Translations under genes and position numbers: made by a program
In this document: piece by piece, positions 18,383-26,897 of the stretch
How the letters are laid out: each line of letters begins with the position of its first letter
Numbering within the stretch: the first letter of the stretch is position 1
NCBI RefSeq assembly: GCF_039543665.1
Contig: NZ_BAABKE010000002.1
Coordinates: forward strand, 186,001-250,000
Direction of reading: 5' to 3'
DNA length: 64,000 nucleotides
DNA from: Wohlfahrtiimonas larvae
GTDB taxonomy: Bacteria; Pseudomonadota; Gammaproteobacteria; Cardiobacteriales; Wohlfahrtiimonadaceae
Notes under the pieces: generated by a model
Database searches by the model: none
Seen by the model: the letters and a program-made list of their open reading frames with translations, nothing else
What the model was told of the DNA's origin: nothing

Positions 18383-19297
18383 TTATTTGCTAGAAGTTGA
18401 TTTCACTAAATCTGCAATGCCTGCTAATGAGCTCACAACGCTTGTTGCTTCCATTGGCATCATGATAATTTTGCCATTATCACTTTCAGCGATTTTACCA
18501 AAAGCTTCGACATATTTTTGTGCAACAAAATAGTTGATGGCTTGAATGTTGCCTTCCGAGATTGCTTCAGAAACCATACGCGTTGCCGTAGCTTCTGCTT
18601 CTGCTAGACGCTCACGCGCTTCAGCTTCCATGAATGCAGCAGCTTTTTTAGCTTCTGCATCTAAAATGATACCTTGTTTTTCACCTTCAGCTTTCAAGAT
18701 TTCAGCTTGGCGAAAACCTTCAGCTTCTAAAATGTTGGCGCGCTTTTCACGTTCTGCCTTCATTTGCCTTGCCATTGCATCCACAAGATCACGCGGTGGT
18801 GCAATGTCTTTAATTTCAATGCGGGTCACTTTTACGCCCCAAGGTGCGGTGGCGTGATCCACTACAGATAACAAGCGAGCATTAATGTCATCACGTTTGG
18901 ATAATAATTCATCCAAATCCATGGAGCCCATCACTGTACGAATATTCGTCATAATGAGATTCACAATGGATAATGTTAAGTTATTCACTTGGTACGCAGC
19001 TTGTGCGGCATCGTTGATCTGAAAGAATGCAACACCATCTACACGTACCATAGCGTTATCACGAGTGATTACTTCTTGTGAAGGCACATCCATTACTTGT
19101 TCCATCATGTTCAGACGGCGCCCAATACGATCAAATACTGGCATGATGATGTTAATACCAGGATGTAATGTACGAGAATAACGACCAAAACGTTCAACCG
19201 TTGCTTGTTGTCCTTGAGGAATAATTTTTACGCCCATGAAAATAACAACGATGACTGCAACAACAATTGACAGAATAACAATGGACAGACCAGACAT
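18383..19297 (-). CDS. SPFH/band 7 (stomatin-like, QmcA-type) membrane protein
   Basis: Membrane-microdomain scaffold of the stomatin/prohibitin/flotillin/HflK superfamily, 304 residues. One N-terminal helix (LSIVILSIVVAVIVVIFMGV) anchors it, then the band 7 domain (IIPQGQQATVERFGRYSRTLHPGI; residues 24-190), then an Ala/Glu-rich coiled coil (about 190-255) with KAEREKRANILEAEGFRQ and repeats of LEAEG/LKAEG/LDAEA. The C-terminus ends in a hydrophobic stretch SSLAGIADLV. AGGAG precedes the ATG. It is the promoter-proximal gene of a five-gene run with NfeD, DUF2868, GTPase and the SieB-like protein. Sequence is closest to QmcA/paraslipin proteins. Precise function unknown. Confidence 0.92.
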   Translation of the reverse strand: MSGLSIVILSIVVAVIVVIFMGVKIIPQGQQATVERFGRYSRTLHPGINIIMPVFDRIGRRLNMMEQVMDVPSQEVITRDNAMVRVDGVAFFQINDAAQAAYQVNNLTLSIVNLIMTNIRTVMGSMDLDELLSKRDDINARLLSVVDHATAPWGVKVTRIEIKDIAPPRDLVDAMARQMKAEREKRANILEAEGFRQAEILKAEGEKQGIILDAEAKKAAAFMEAEARERLAEAEATATRMVSEAISEGNIQAINYFVAQKYVEAFGKIAESDNGKIIMMPMEATSVVSSLAGIADLVKSTSSK

Positions 19298-19336
19298 TAA
19301 TGCTCCTTTTTTATTATTAAAATTTATTGAAGATGA

Positions 19337-19672
19337 TTAAGCGCTGAATGAGTTCCCACAACCACAGGTTGTTGTCGCATTAGGGTTACGAATCACGAAT
19401 TGCTCACCTTGAAGGTTTTGAACATAATCGATATCTGCACCTACTAAATATTGGTAGCTCAATGGATCCACCAATAATTTTACGCCTTGATTTTCAACTT
19501 CCACATCACCTGCTTCTAACTCTTCCGCAAAGGTAAATCCATATTGGAAACCAGAGCAACCGCCACCTTGAATATAAACGCGTAACATCAAGTTTGGATT
19601 CTCTTCATCATCAATCAATGATTTAACTTTCAATGCTGCTGCATCTGTGAAATTGATACCTGTATCTGACAT
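19337..19672 (-). CDS. erpA: Iron-sulfur cluster insertion protein ErpA
   Basis: A-type Fe-S carrier that delivers clusters to apoproteins. The 111 residues begin at ATG 19670-19672, which has GGAGG at the right spacing; a longer reading from 19690 would place the ribosome site inside the gene. The three cluster-binding cysteines are visible: GGGCSGFQYGF and the C-terminal TTCGCGNSF. LVDPLSYQYLVGADIDYV is typical of ErpA rather than IscA. A TATAAT-like element on the minus strand at 19704-19699, about 27 bases upstream of the start codon, is a plausible -10. No other isc/suf gene is nearby. Confidence 0.95.
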   Translation of the reverse strand: MSDTGINFTDAAALKVKSLIDDEENPNLMLRVYIQGGGCSGFQYGFTFAEELEAGDVEVENQGVKLLVDPLSYQYLVGADIDYVQNLQGEQFVIRNPNATTTCGCGNSFSA

Positions 19673-19750
19673 TTTTAAGCCTCCATGCAAATAATACTAT
19701 TATAGGAGAAAACAGCACTGATTACACGGAGAGATATTTGACGATGGCGA

Positions 19751-20179
19751 TTATCTTTTTTTATCTAAGAAATCTTGCCACAGTGGTAGGATTTTTTCTT
19801 CCACTAATGGCGCAAATTGTAGGGCAGGGATGTGATTGGGTTCTAACCAAATGATCTCTTCAATTTCTGCTTGTGGCTCTATGATTGTATTGGCAGGTAG
19901 TATTACGTGAAAGAGTTGTGATTGAATTCTGTAATCAGGCTCATTGGCAGCAGCTGCTTCATATTCTTGAATGAAAGTTGCATCACTTTCTTGAATATTT
20001 AGATCAATTTCTTCCTGTAATTCACGCACCAAAGCTTCTATTGCATTTTCACCTTGATCTATTTTTCCACCCGGCAACATGAATTTGGCAGTATTACGTT
20101 TACGTACAAGTAATAAGCGATCATCACTATCAATGATCATCGCGGCAGATAGGTAAAAATAGTTGGGTTTGCGTTCCAT
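19751..20179 (-). CDS. Nudix hydrolase
   Basis: Hydrolase of nucleoside diphosphates linked to another group; substrate unknown. From ATG 20177-20179 there are 142 residues. The longer reading to 20302 adds 41 hydrophobic residues with no ribosome site and overlaps the start of another small gene on the opposite strand, so it is rejected. The Nudix box is GGKIDQGENAIEALVRELQEE, residues about 36-56, with the REL..EE core intact but Asp where the box usually ends in Gly. The opening YFYLSAAMIIDSDDRLLLVRKR is the usual first strand. It could be MutT-like or an ADP-sugar or dNTP hydrolase. Confidence 0.9.
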   Translation of the reverse strand: MERKPNYFYLSAAMIIDSDDRLLLVRKRNTAKFMLPGGKIDQGENAIEALVRELQEEIDLNIQESDATFIQEYEAAAANEPDYRIQSQLFHVILPANTIIEPQAEIEEIIWLEPNHIPALQFAPLVEEKILPLWQDFLDKKR

Positions 20180-20251
20180 GATAAAATCCAATGCAATTTG
20201 AAAAAGACTATAAATGTTACGAAGAATACCAAAGAAATTAAAGGGCGAATT

Positions 20252-20490
20252 ATGAGCGATGAGATGCAAAAAATTATTGATGAGTGTTATCAATACTTTC
20301 AATTATTTTAATCATCGTGATTATGATCATTGGCTTTGGCATGCAATTTTTATCTACAAAAGATAGCGTTGCTGAAGTTGAAAGCAGTGAACAGCTCAGT
20401 AACTACATTGATGAAGTAACTAAATGCCAAACACAAGCAGATAATAAGTAAGAGCTGTCAAAAGAGTGCCAAAAGATTATGAAGAAATAA
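20252..20490 (+). pseudogene. Decayed small single-helix membrane protein gene
   Basis: An ATG at 20252 with AGGG 7-8 bases upstream opens a reading frame, MSDEMQKIIDECYQYFQLF, that stops at 20309. In the -1 frame, from 20284, a convincing membrane helix and tail follow (VLSILSIILIIVIMIIGFGM, then FLSTKDSVAEVES and EVTKCQTQADNK) to a TAA at 20449. The same frame continues past that TAA as ELSKECQKIMKK to a second TAA at 20490. Together they look like one small gene of about 75 residues broken by one frameshift and one nonsense change. Alternatively the GTG at 20284 starts a real 55-residue protein. I recognise no family. Confidence 0.4.
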
Positions 20491-20567
20491 TTTATTGCAG
20501 GATAAATTGACTGATTTGTAAACCTTAAAATTCTTAGCTATAGTCATTCTTTTTAGAGGGAATGACT

Positions 20568-21290
20568 ATGAAAGCGTTATACATCATTACAGGGGCATCA
20601 AAAGGCATTGGCGAAGCTTTAGCGAATCAGTTAGAGCAAGATAGTAATAATGAAGTATTACGCTTAGCACGTACCAATCCTAATGCATTGCCAAACTTAA
20701 TTACTGTGGATTTAACGGATGAAACAGCAAGCGTTAAAGTGATGACTGATTGGTTAAAGCCTCGTTTAGAAATAGCAAAATCTGTAACTTTAATTAACAA
20801 TGCAGGCACAGTTGAACCAATGGGCATTGTGGGTAAAATCAACGCTAGCCAATTATTACAAGCTTTGATGCTTAATGTTGGTGTTGTCATTGCATTAACA
20901 AGCGCATTTGTTACTTTGACAGATAATTTCGATGGTCAAAAGTTTGTGATGAATATTTCATCGGGTGCAGGGCGCAATGCTTATGAAGGTTGGGGTGTTT
21001 ATTGCGCCACAAAAGCAGCAGTGGATCGCTTCACAGAAGTACTCATGAAAGAGCAATCTATCAAAGCAAATCCTGTGAAAGTGACTTCAATTGCGCCTGG
21101 TATTATTGATACTGGTATGCAATCCATAATTCGTAGTCATTCAGAAGAATATTTTCCAAATGTTGATCGATTCATTGATTATAAAAATACAGGAAAATTG
21201 AGCTCGCCAGAAGCAACTGCGGCAGCATTAATTAACTATTTGCATTCAGAAAAAATGGGAACTTTTGCAATTACTGACATCAGAGATTAA
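20568..21290 (+). CDS. Short-chain dehydrogenase/reductase (sepiapterin/benzil reductase-like)
   Basis: NADPH-dependent oxidoreductase with a Rossmann fold, 240 residues. TGASKGIG (residues 8-15) binds the cofactor, VDLTD is the adenine-side Asp strand, NNAG follows near residue 80, the catalytic Ser is in NISSGAGR and the YxxxK pair is YCATK. The pattern of the whole, including INNAGTVEPMG and SIAPGIIDTGMQ, is closest in my judgement to the bacterial sepiapterin reductase / benzil reductase (YueD) group. GAGGGA is six bases before ATG 20568, so the upstream ATG at 20562 is not used. It is a monocistronic gene by layout, with 109 bases to lysC. Confidence 0.88.
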   Translation: MKALYIITGASKGIGEALANQLEQDSNNEVLRLARTNPNALPNLITVDLTDETASVKVMTDWLKPRLEIAKSVTLINNAGTVEPMGIVGKINASQLLQALMLNVGVVIALTSAFVTLTDNFDGQKFVMNISSGAGRNAYEGWGVYCATKAAVDRFTEVLMKEQSIKANPVKVTSIAPGIIDTGMQSIIRSHSEEYFPNVDRFIDYKNTGKLSSPEATAAALINYLHSEKMGTFAITDIRD

Positions 21291-21399
21291 AAAGTATTTG
21301 TATTTGTAATTTGTCCTTGCTATTTTGCTAGGGTTGCGTTTTTTACACAGCAGGTTTATTTAACATTTTATAACATTATATTTTAGAGTAGAGATCTTT

Positions 21400-22632
21400 A
21401 TGAGTTTATTAGTGCAAAAATTTGGTGGGTCATCGGTCGCAAACCTTGAAAGAATTCGTAACGTTGCTAATAAAATCAAAAAATTCAAAGACAAGGGGGA
21501 TGATCTCATAATCGTTTTATCAGCAATGTCTGGTGAAACAGATCGCTTACTCAATTTAGCTAAGTCTATTGACCAGTTTCCGAATCAACGTGAGATGGAT
21601 GTAATTTTATCCACGGGCGAACAAGTAACAGTTGCTTTATTGAGTATGACATTGAACGCAATGGGCATCAAAGCAAAATCTTATACGGGTACGCAAGCTG
21701 GTATTTTGACGAATAATGTGCACACTAAAGCAAAAATACAAAGCATTGCTGAGGATAGAATTCGTAAAGATTTAGATGATGGTTATGTAGTGGTAGTTGC
21801 AGGCTTCCAAGGCGTAACAATAGACGGTGAGATTACCACTTTAGGGCGTGGTGGCTCGGATACTACAGCTGTAGCATTAGCTGCACAATTTAAAGCAGAT
21901 GAATGTCAGATTTATACAGATGTGGATGGTGTTTACACAACTGACCCAAGAATTGAAAAGAAAGCAAGAAAATTAGATACGATCACTTTTGAAGAAATGC
22001 TTGAATTGGCAAGTTTAGGTTCAAAAGTGTTACAAATTCGTTCAGTGGAATTAGCAGGAAAATATAACGTTCCTCTACGTGTTTTATCTTCTTTGTTAGA
22101 AGAGCCGGGGAATGGTACATTAATTACGTTTGAAGAAAAGGAACATTACGTGGAATCTGAAATTATTACAGGCATTGCGCTAAATCGTGACGAAACACAA
22201 ATTACAGTTTTAGGTGTGCCAGATACTCCTGGCATTGCGTTTAATATTTTGGATGCCATCGGCCAAGAAAATATAGATGTTGATTTGATTGTGCAAAATA
22301 TTAGCGAAGATGGCACAACAGATTTCACATTCACTGTGAATGCACCAGATTATGATCGCGCTTTAATGATTACGCAAAAAGTTGCTGATTCTATGAATGC
22401 AAGACAAGTTTTTGGCCGTACAGATATTGCTAAATTATCTATCGTAGGCGTTGGTATGCGTTCAAATAGTGGTGTTGCTAGTAGAATGTTTCATGCTTTA
22501 GCACAAGAAAAAATTAATATCCTAATGATATCTACCTCAGAAATTAAAGTTTCTGTCATCATTGAAAGCAAATATGCAGAATTAGCTGTTCGTGTATTGC
22601 ATGATGAATTCAACTTACACATTGAACCATAA
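21400..22632 (+). CDS. lysC: Aspartate kinase (monofunctional, ACT-domain type)
   Basis: Phosphorylates aspartate, the entry to lysine, threonine and methionine synthesis. The 410 residues open with LVQKFGGSSVANLERI, the aspartokinase signature, and carry TTLGRGGSDTTAVALA and DVDGVYTTDPR of the kinase domain. Two C-terminal ACT domains (about 265-335 and 345-405; VGVGMRSNSGVASRMF) allow feedback inhibition by lysine or threonine. It matches the Pseudomonas-type single kinase rather than the ThrA/MetL fusions. The symbol is given by family convention. A strong terminator follows. No lysine riboswitch was recognised in the 109 bases upstream. Confidence 0.95.
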   Translation: MSLLVQKFGGSSVANLERIRNVANKIKKFKDKGDDLIIVLSAMSGETDRLLNLAKSIDQFPNQREMDVILSTGEQVTVALLSMTLNAMGIKAKSYTGTQAGILTNNVHTKAKIQSIAEDRIRKDLDDGYVVVVAGFQGVTIDGEITTLGRGGSDTTAVALAAQFKADECQIYTDVDGVYTTDPRIEKKARKLDTITFEEMLELASLGSKVLQIRSVELAGKYNVPLRVLSSLLEEPGNGTLITFEEKEHYVESEIITGIALNRDETQITVLGVPDTPGIAFNILDAIGQENIDVDLIVQNISEDGTTDFTFTVNAPDYDRALMITQKVADSMNARQVFGRTDIAKLSIVGVGMRSNSGVASRMFHALAQEKINILMISTSEIKVSVIIESKYAELAVRVLHDEFNLHIEP

Positions 22633-22649
22633 ATATTAAATGAATCGAG

Positions 22650-22690
22650 AAGCGCACTTTCCATTATAATTGGTCAGTGTGCTTTTTTTT
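22650..22690 (+). terminator. Intrinsic terminator of lysC
   Basis: AGCGCAC at 22651-22657 pairs with GTGTGCT (one G-T pair) at 22677-22683, then T8. The loop is long (about 19 bases). Confidence 0.8.
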
Positions 22691-22720
22691 ACCCACCATT
22701 TTATTCAATAGATATTTTCC

Positions 22721-24001
22721 ATGGCTTTTCTTAAAAATTATTTGTCGTCATTAACCATTATCATTGGCATCATCATTGGTGGGCTTGTGGGTTATTTGCT
22801 GGGCCCTGAAGGTGTTATTTTGTCATTTTTTGGGCAAGCTTGGCAGATTACCTCGGCATCTTTTAAACCTATTGGGCAAATATTTTTGAATATGATGTTT
22901 GTCACAATTGTACCTTTAGTGTTTTTCAGTATTACATCATCCATCACTAAAACGAATCAAACTGTACGATTGAAAAAAATACTATTCAGCGCACTCTTTG
23001 TGTTTGTTGGCACAGCAACGGTGATGGGGGTTATTAGTTATTTTGGTTTTTTATGGTATGAACCTGTGAAGGGTTTTAACTTACAAGAATTAATGGAATT
23101 ATCAGGTAAGGCTGTAGATATTCAGGCTGTGAGTTTGAGTGAAATGTTTGTCAGAACATTAACGGCTGGCGATTTCTTGGATCTATTCAGAAGAAATAAT
23201 TTATTAGCGCTGATCATTTTCTCGATTTTCTTAGGTATTGCTATTGTTTTAGTGGGCGAAAAAGCAAAACCAATTGCCGCTTTATTAGAATCAGGCATGG
23301 AAGTGATTTTAAAGCTCGTTAAAATCATTATGTATGCAGCACCTATTGGCTTGGGTTGTTACTTTGCTGATATTGTCGGTGAATTGGGGCCAAGAATTGT
23401 GGGTGCTTATGCACAAGTTTTGGTGCTTTATATAATCCTCACAATTGTAGCTTTTTTTGGCTTAAATACAATTTATGCTTGGTTAGCAGCAGGTAAAGCA
23501 GGCGTTAAAGCATTCTGGTCAACGGCATTAACACCAGCATTGACAGCAATTGCAACCACATCAAGCGCTGCTTGTATCCCTGTAAATTTAATTGCAACGA
23601 AACAGATGAATGTGCCAAATGACATCGCTGAAACGGTGATTCCATTGGGTGCAAATACACATAAAGATGGCTCTGTCATGGGCGGCGTTTTTAAAATTTT
23701 ATTTTTGCTCACATTGTTAGGTATTTCATTTGATACGCCAATGATGTTTCTAGCCGTGATTTTGGTTGCACTCTTGGTTGGCATTGTGATTGGTGCAATT
23801 CCAAGTGGTGGGATGACAGCAGAAGTTTTAATTTGTACTTTATTTGGTGTGCCGGTTGAATATGTTGGCATTATCTTAGTGATTAGTATTATCATCGATA
23901 TCCCTGCAACACTTTTGAACTCCACAGGAAACAATGTATGTGCTATGTTAATTACCCGAATGGTTGAAGGTAAAAACTGGTTGCAGAAATCATTTTCATA
24001 G
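22721..24001 (+). CDS. Dicarboxylate/amino acid:cation symporter (DAACS family)
   Basis: Inner-membrane importer of the GltP/DctA/SstT superfamily, 426 residues and about eight membrane helices with two re-entrant loops. The first loop reads TTSSAACIPV, the counterpart of the usual SSSAATLP. The NMDGT position of helix 7 is replaced by ANTHKDGSVMGG, so the cation/substrate site is not the standard glutamate one. The ending NSTGNNVCAMLITRMVEGKNW is the helix 8 region. Substrate is unclear: an amino acid such as serine/threonine is as likely as a dicarboxylate. Placed between lysC and aroC without overlap; 33 bases to aroC. Confidence 0.88.
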   Translation: MAFLKNYLSSLTIIIGIIIGGLVGYLLGPEGVILSFFGQAWQITSASFKPIGQIFLNMMFVTIVPLVFFSITSSITKTNQTVRLKKILFSALFVFVGTATVMGVISYFGFLWYEPVKGFNLQELMELSGKAVDIQAVSLSEMFVRTLTAGDFLDLFRRNNLLALIIFSIFLGIAIVLVGEKAKPIAALLESGMEVILKLVKIIMYAAPIGLGCYFADIVGELGPRIVGAYAQVLVLYIILTIVAFFGLNTIYAWLAAGKAGVKAFWSTALTPALTAIATTSSAACIPVNLIATKQMNVPNDIAETVIPLGANTHKDGSVMGGVFKILFLLTLLGISFDTPMMFLAVILVALLVGIVIGAIPSGGMTAEVLICTLFGVPVEYVGIILVISIIIDIPATLLNSTGNNVCAMLITRMVEGKNWLQKSFS

Positions 24002-24034
24002 TTTTTTATTATATATTTAGCATCAAAGGTCATT

Positions 24035-25102
24035 ATGTCAGGAAACAGCATTGGTAAGTTATTTACCGTCTCAACGGCTGGCGAAAGCCATGGCCCGGGC
24101 TTGGTTGCCATCATTGATGGTTGCCCGCCAAACATTGAATTAACAGCGGAAGATCTACAGTTTGATTTGGATCGCCGTAAACCAGGTACTTCACGCCATA
24201 CAACGCAGCGCCGTGAAGCGGATTTAGTGGAGATTTTATCAGGAGTTTTTGAAGGTAAAACAACAGGCACACCGATTGCATTATTGATTCGCAATGAAGA
24301 TCAGCGTTCTAAAGATTATGGCAACATTGCAGATCAATTTAGACCAGGTCATGCGGATTATACTTATCATGCGAAATATGGTATTCGCGATTATCGTGGT
24401 GGCGGTCGTTCTAGCGCGCGTGAAACTGCGATGCGCGTTGCAGCTGGTGCGATTGCAAAGAAAGTATTGGCAGAACAATTTGGTGTGAAAATCTTCGGCT
24501 ATTTATCACAATTGGGGCCAAACAAGCCAACAGCATTTGAGCAATCTGTGATTGAAACAAATCCTTTCTTTTGGCCGTGCGAGGCGGATGTAGAAAATCT
24601 AGAAAACTACATGGATGCACTCCGTAAATCAGGTGATTCAGTGGGTGCTGAAGTGACTGTGATTGCTGAAAATGTACCCGCAGGATTCGGTGAGCCAATC
24701 TTTGATCGATTGGATGCAGAATTAGCACATTCACTTATGAGCATTAATGCGGTGAAAGGCGTAGAAATCGGCGATGGTTTTGATTGTGTTGAAGCATTAG
24801 GCACAGAGTTTCGTGATGAAATCACAAGTGATAATGGCTTCTTAAGCAATCATGCAGGCGGAATTTTAGGTGGCATCTCCTCAGGACAGCCAATTATTGC
24901 TAAAATAGCATTGAAGCCAACATCAAGTTTGCGTTTAGAAGGACGTAGTGTGAATGTGCATGGTGAGGATGTAACGGTAGTAACGAAAGGCCGTCATGAT
25001 CCTTGCGTCGGCATTCGTGCAACGCCCATTGCAGAAGCAATGATGGCGATTACATTATTGGATCATGCACTTCGTCATCGTGCACAAAATCAAAAATTTT
25101 AG
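24035..25102 (+). CDS. aroC: Chorismate synthase
   Basis: Last step of the shikimate pathway: FMN-dependent conversion of EPSP to chorismate. The 355 residues begin SGNSIGKLFTVSTAGESHGPGL, the family's first signature, and contain RPGHADYTYHAKYG, YRGGGRSSARET and GGILGGISSGQPI, then GRHDPCVGIRATPIAEAM. All the main signature blocks are intact. It is followed after nine bases by hemB, whose AGGAG site lies directly behind the aroC stop, so the two are cotranscribed. Confidence 0.98.
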   Translation: MSGNSIGKLFTVSTAGESHGPGLVAIIDGCPPNIELTAEDLQFDLDRRKPGTSRHTTQRREADLVEILSGVFEGKTTGTPIALLIRNEDQRSKDYGNIADQFRPGHADYTYHAKYGIRDYRGGGRSSARETAMRVAAGAIAKKVLAEQFGVKIFGYLSQLGPNKPTAFEQSVIETNPFFWPCEADVENLENYMDALRKSGDSVGAEVTVIAENVPAGFGEPIFDRLDAELAHSLMSINAVKGVEIGDGFDCVEALGTEFRDEITSDNGFLSNHAGGILGGISSGQPIIAKIALKPTSSLRLEGRSVNVHGEDVTVVTKGRHDPCVGIRATPIAEAMMAITLLDHALRHRAQNQKF

Positions 25103-25111
25103 GAGAAAAAA

Positions 25112-26116
25112 ATGACAACCGTTAATCCTTTGTATCGTCCTCGTCGTTTGCGTCGTAATACGGCGATTCGTCAATTGGTACAGGAGAACTTTTTTTCATT
25201 GAACGATTTAATTCACCCGATTTTCATCGAGGAAGGATTAACAGAAGCGATTCAGTTGAAAACATTACCGGGCGTTTATCGTTATCCTGAGTCACAACTA
25301 GAAGCAGAAGTGAAAGAACTTGCTGCGCTTGGCATTAAATACATCATGCCTTTTGGTATTTCTCATCATAAAGATTCTATCGGTAGCGATACTTGGAGTG
25401 ATGAAGGTTTATTGGCGCGTATGATCAAAACGATTCGCAAAGCAGCGCCAGATATGATCATCATTCCTGACATCTGTTTCTGTGAATATACAGATCATGG
25501 TCATTGTGGGGTTTTGTGTGAACATGGCTATGTAAACAATGATGAAACGATTGCAAACTTAGGCAAACAAGCTGTAACAGCCGCAAGAGCAGGTGCGGAT
25601 ATGTTAGCGCCATCAGCAATGATGGATGGGCAAATCACAGCGATTCGTGAAGCATTGGATGAAGCAGGCTTTGAACATGTGAGCATTTTGGCGCACGCAA
25701 TTAAATTCTCATCAGCGTTTTATGGTCCATTCAGAGAAGCAGTCAACTCAGAATTATCAGGCAATCGTAATGCTTACCAAGCGGACTATGCAAATGGTCG
25801 CCAAGCTATGATCGAAGCTGAATTGGATGAAGCAGAAGGCGCGGATATCTTAATGGTTAAACCAGGCACGCCATATTTGGATTTAGTTGCTCGTTTACGC
25901 CAACAAACAAACTTGCCTGTAGCTGTTTATCAAGTGGGCGGTGAATATGCGGCGATTAAATTTGCAGCATTGGCTGGCGCATTAGATGAAAAAGCAGTGG
26001 TTAAAGAAACGATGATCGGCTTTAAACGCGCAGGCGCAGATATCATTGTAAGCTACTACACAAAACAGATCGCAGAGTGGTTGCGTGATGGCGAAATTGA
26101 TAGCTTGAGTAAGTAA
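25112..26116 (+). CDS. hemB: Delta-aminolevulinic acid dehydratase (porphobilinogen synthase)
   Basis: Condenses two 5-aminolevulinate molecules to porphobilinogen in heme synthesis. The 334 residues have the Cys-rich zinc site DICFCEYTDHGHCGVL, so it is the zinc-dependent type. The two Schiff-base lysines are in HAIKFSSAFYGPFR and in MVKPG. The N-terminal arm RPRRLRRNTAIRQLVQEN is typical. GVYRYPESQLEAEVKELAALGIKYIMPFG is the early barrel. A terminator follows 24 bases after the stop. Confidence 0.97.
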   Translation: MTTVNPLYRPRRLRRNTAIRQLVQENFFSLNDLIHPIFIEEGLTEAIQLKTLPGVYRYPESQLEAEVKELAALGIKYIMPFGISHHKDSIGSDTWSDEGLLARMIKTIRKAAPDMIIIPDICFCEYTDHGHCGVLCEHGYVNNDETIANLGKQAVTAARAGADMLAPSAMMDGQITAIREALDEAGFEHVSILAHAIKFSSAFYGPFREAVNSELSGNRNAYQADYANGRQAMIEAELDEAEGADILMVKPGTPYLDLVARLRQQTNLPVAVYQVGGEYAAIKFAALAGALDEKAVVKETMIGFKRAGADIIVSYYTKQIAEWLRDGEIDSLSK

Positions 26117-26135
26117 TTTTATTCAGGCATTAAAA

Positions 26136-26167
26136 TCAAAGAAGCCCAATCATTGATTGGGCTTTTT
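26136..26167. terminator. Terminator shared by hemB and the converging small gene
   Basis: Nine-bp stem AGCCCAATC/GATTGGGCT with ATT loop, T5 on the plus side. The minus-strand side has a poorer T run (CTTTG), so it mainly serves hemB. Confidence 0.85.
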
Positions 26168-26168
26168 G

Positions 26169-26573
26169 TTAATTATGAGAAGAAGGAGCTAAAGTATTTA
26201 AAGTTTTAATTGCACTGTTAATTAACGGAATACAATCGATTAATTGATTGTATGTGTTAATAGCTTCTTTTAGTTGTGGTTGGTAATGAGCTTTAATAGG
26301 CATTGCTTGCCAATCTAAAACACTTTTAAAATTTTCATAAGAATCTAGATATTCAGTATTCCGATATCCATTTAAATAATCAGTAGAAATTGCTAAAAGG
26401 CAACCTGCTAAAATTGAATGTTGATAGACATCATCACTGATTGATCTATTTTCTTCAGGAAACCACATACCATCGCCAAAGCCACCATGCTTAAAATGCG
26501 AAAAAAATTGTTGAGCTGATTGTGCTACAGCACATACAGTTGTTAATGTTTGGTTTGCTTCATTAATATTCAT
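26169..26573 (-). CDS. Small protein of unknown function
   Basis: I do not recognise this 134-residue protein. It has no signal peptide and no clear membrane helix; it is mostly helical in appearance with a central GGFGDGMWFPEENRS loop and a C-terminal helix rich in Leu/Ile/Asn. Codon use looks like the neighbours, and a stop codon sits directly beside the hemB terminator. The ribosome site before the start is weak (GGTATCTGTA). It stands alone on the minus strand at the left border of the accessory pocket that holds the RNA-repair pair, but nothing ties it to them functionally. Confidence 0.6.
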   Translation of the reverse strand: MNINEANQTLTTVCAVAQSAQQFFSHFKHGGFGDGMWFPEENRSISDDVYQHSILAGCLLAISTDYLNGYRNTEYLDSYENFKSVLDWQAMPIKAHYQPQLKEAINTYNQLIDCIPLINSAIKTLNTLAPSSHN

Positions 26574-26897
26574 TACAGATACCTATGTAAGTTATACAGA
26601 TAATTGATTGCAGAGTATATGGTGGTAGTTTTTTTGATTTCAAGATCAATTATTGAAAATATTTGACAGCCAACCCCCAGATGTGAATAATGCGCTCTCT
26701 TATTTATTCAACGTATCTTCACCAAGAAGAACCAACTAAAAAGGTGATACCAATGCTCGTGGCTTTAATCAACGCATAATACCGACAGCAATTTATTCAA
26801 ATTGATTGTAAAAAATCTAATATCTATCGATACATTCAAATTTTACGTTTGAAGGTGAATTGTTGTCATTTTTATTCCATATCATTGGAGAATAAAT
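26574..26897. other. Intergenic stretch before the RNA-repair genes, with a possible tiny leader ORF
   Basis: No annotated gene. It must hold the promoters of the small minus-strand gene and of the RNA ligase operon, but no convincing -35/-10 pair stands out. At 26753-26779 an ATG with AAAGGTG six bases upstream opens an eight-codon frame, MLVALINA. Inverted repeat TTCAAA/TTTGAA lies at about 26836-26855. Nothing else is supported. Confidence 0.35.

Noticed and set aside
20180..20302. 41-residue hydrophobic extension of the Nudix protein
   Set aside because: No ribosome site, and the Nudix domain begins right after ATG 20179.
20284..20311. Programmed -1 frameshift to join the two parts of the small membrane ORF
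   Set aside because: No standard slippery heptamer occurs between 20284 and 20309, and a further in-frame stop at 20449 points to decay instead.
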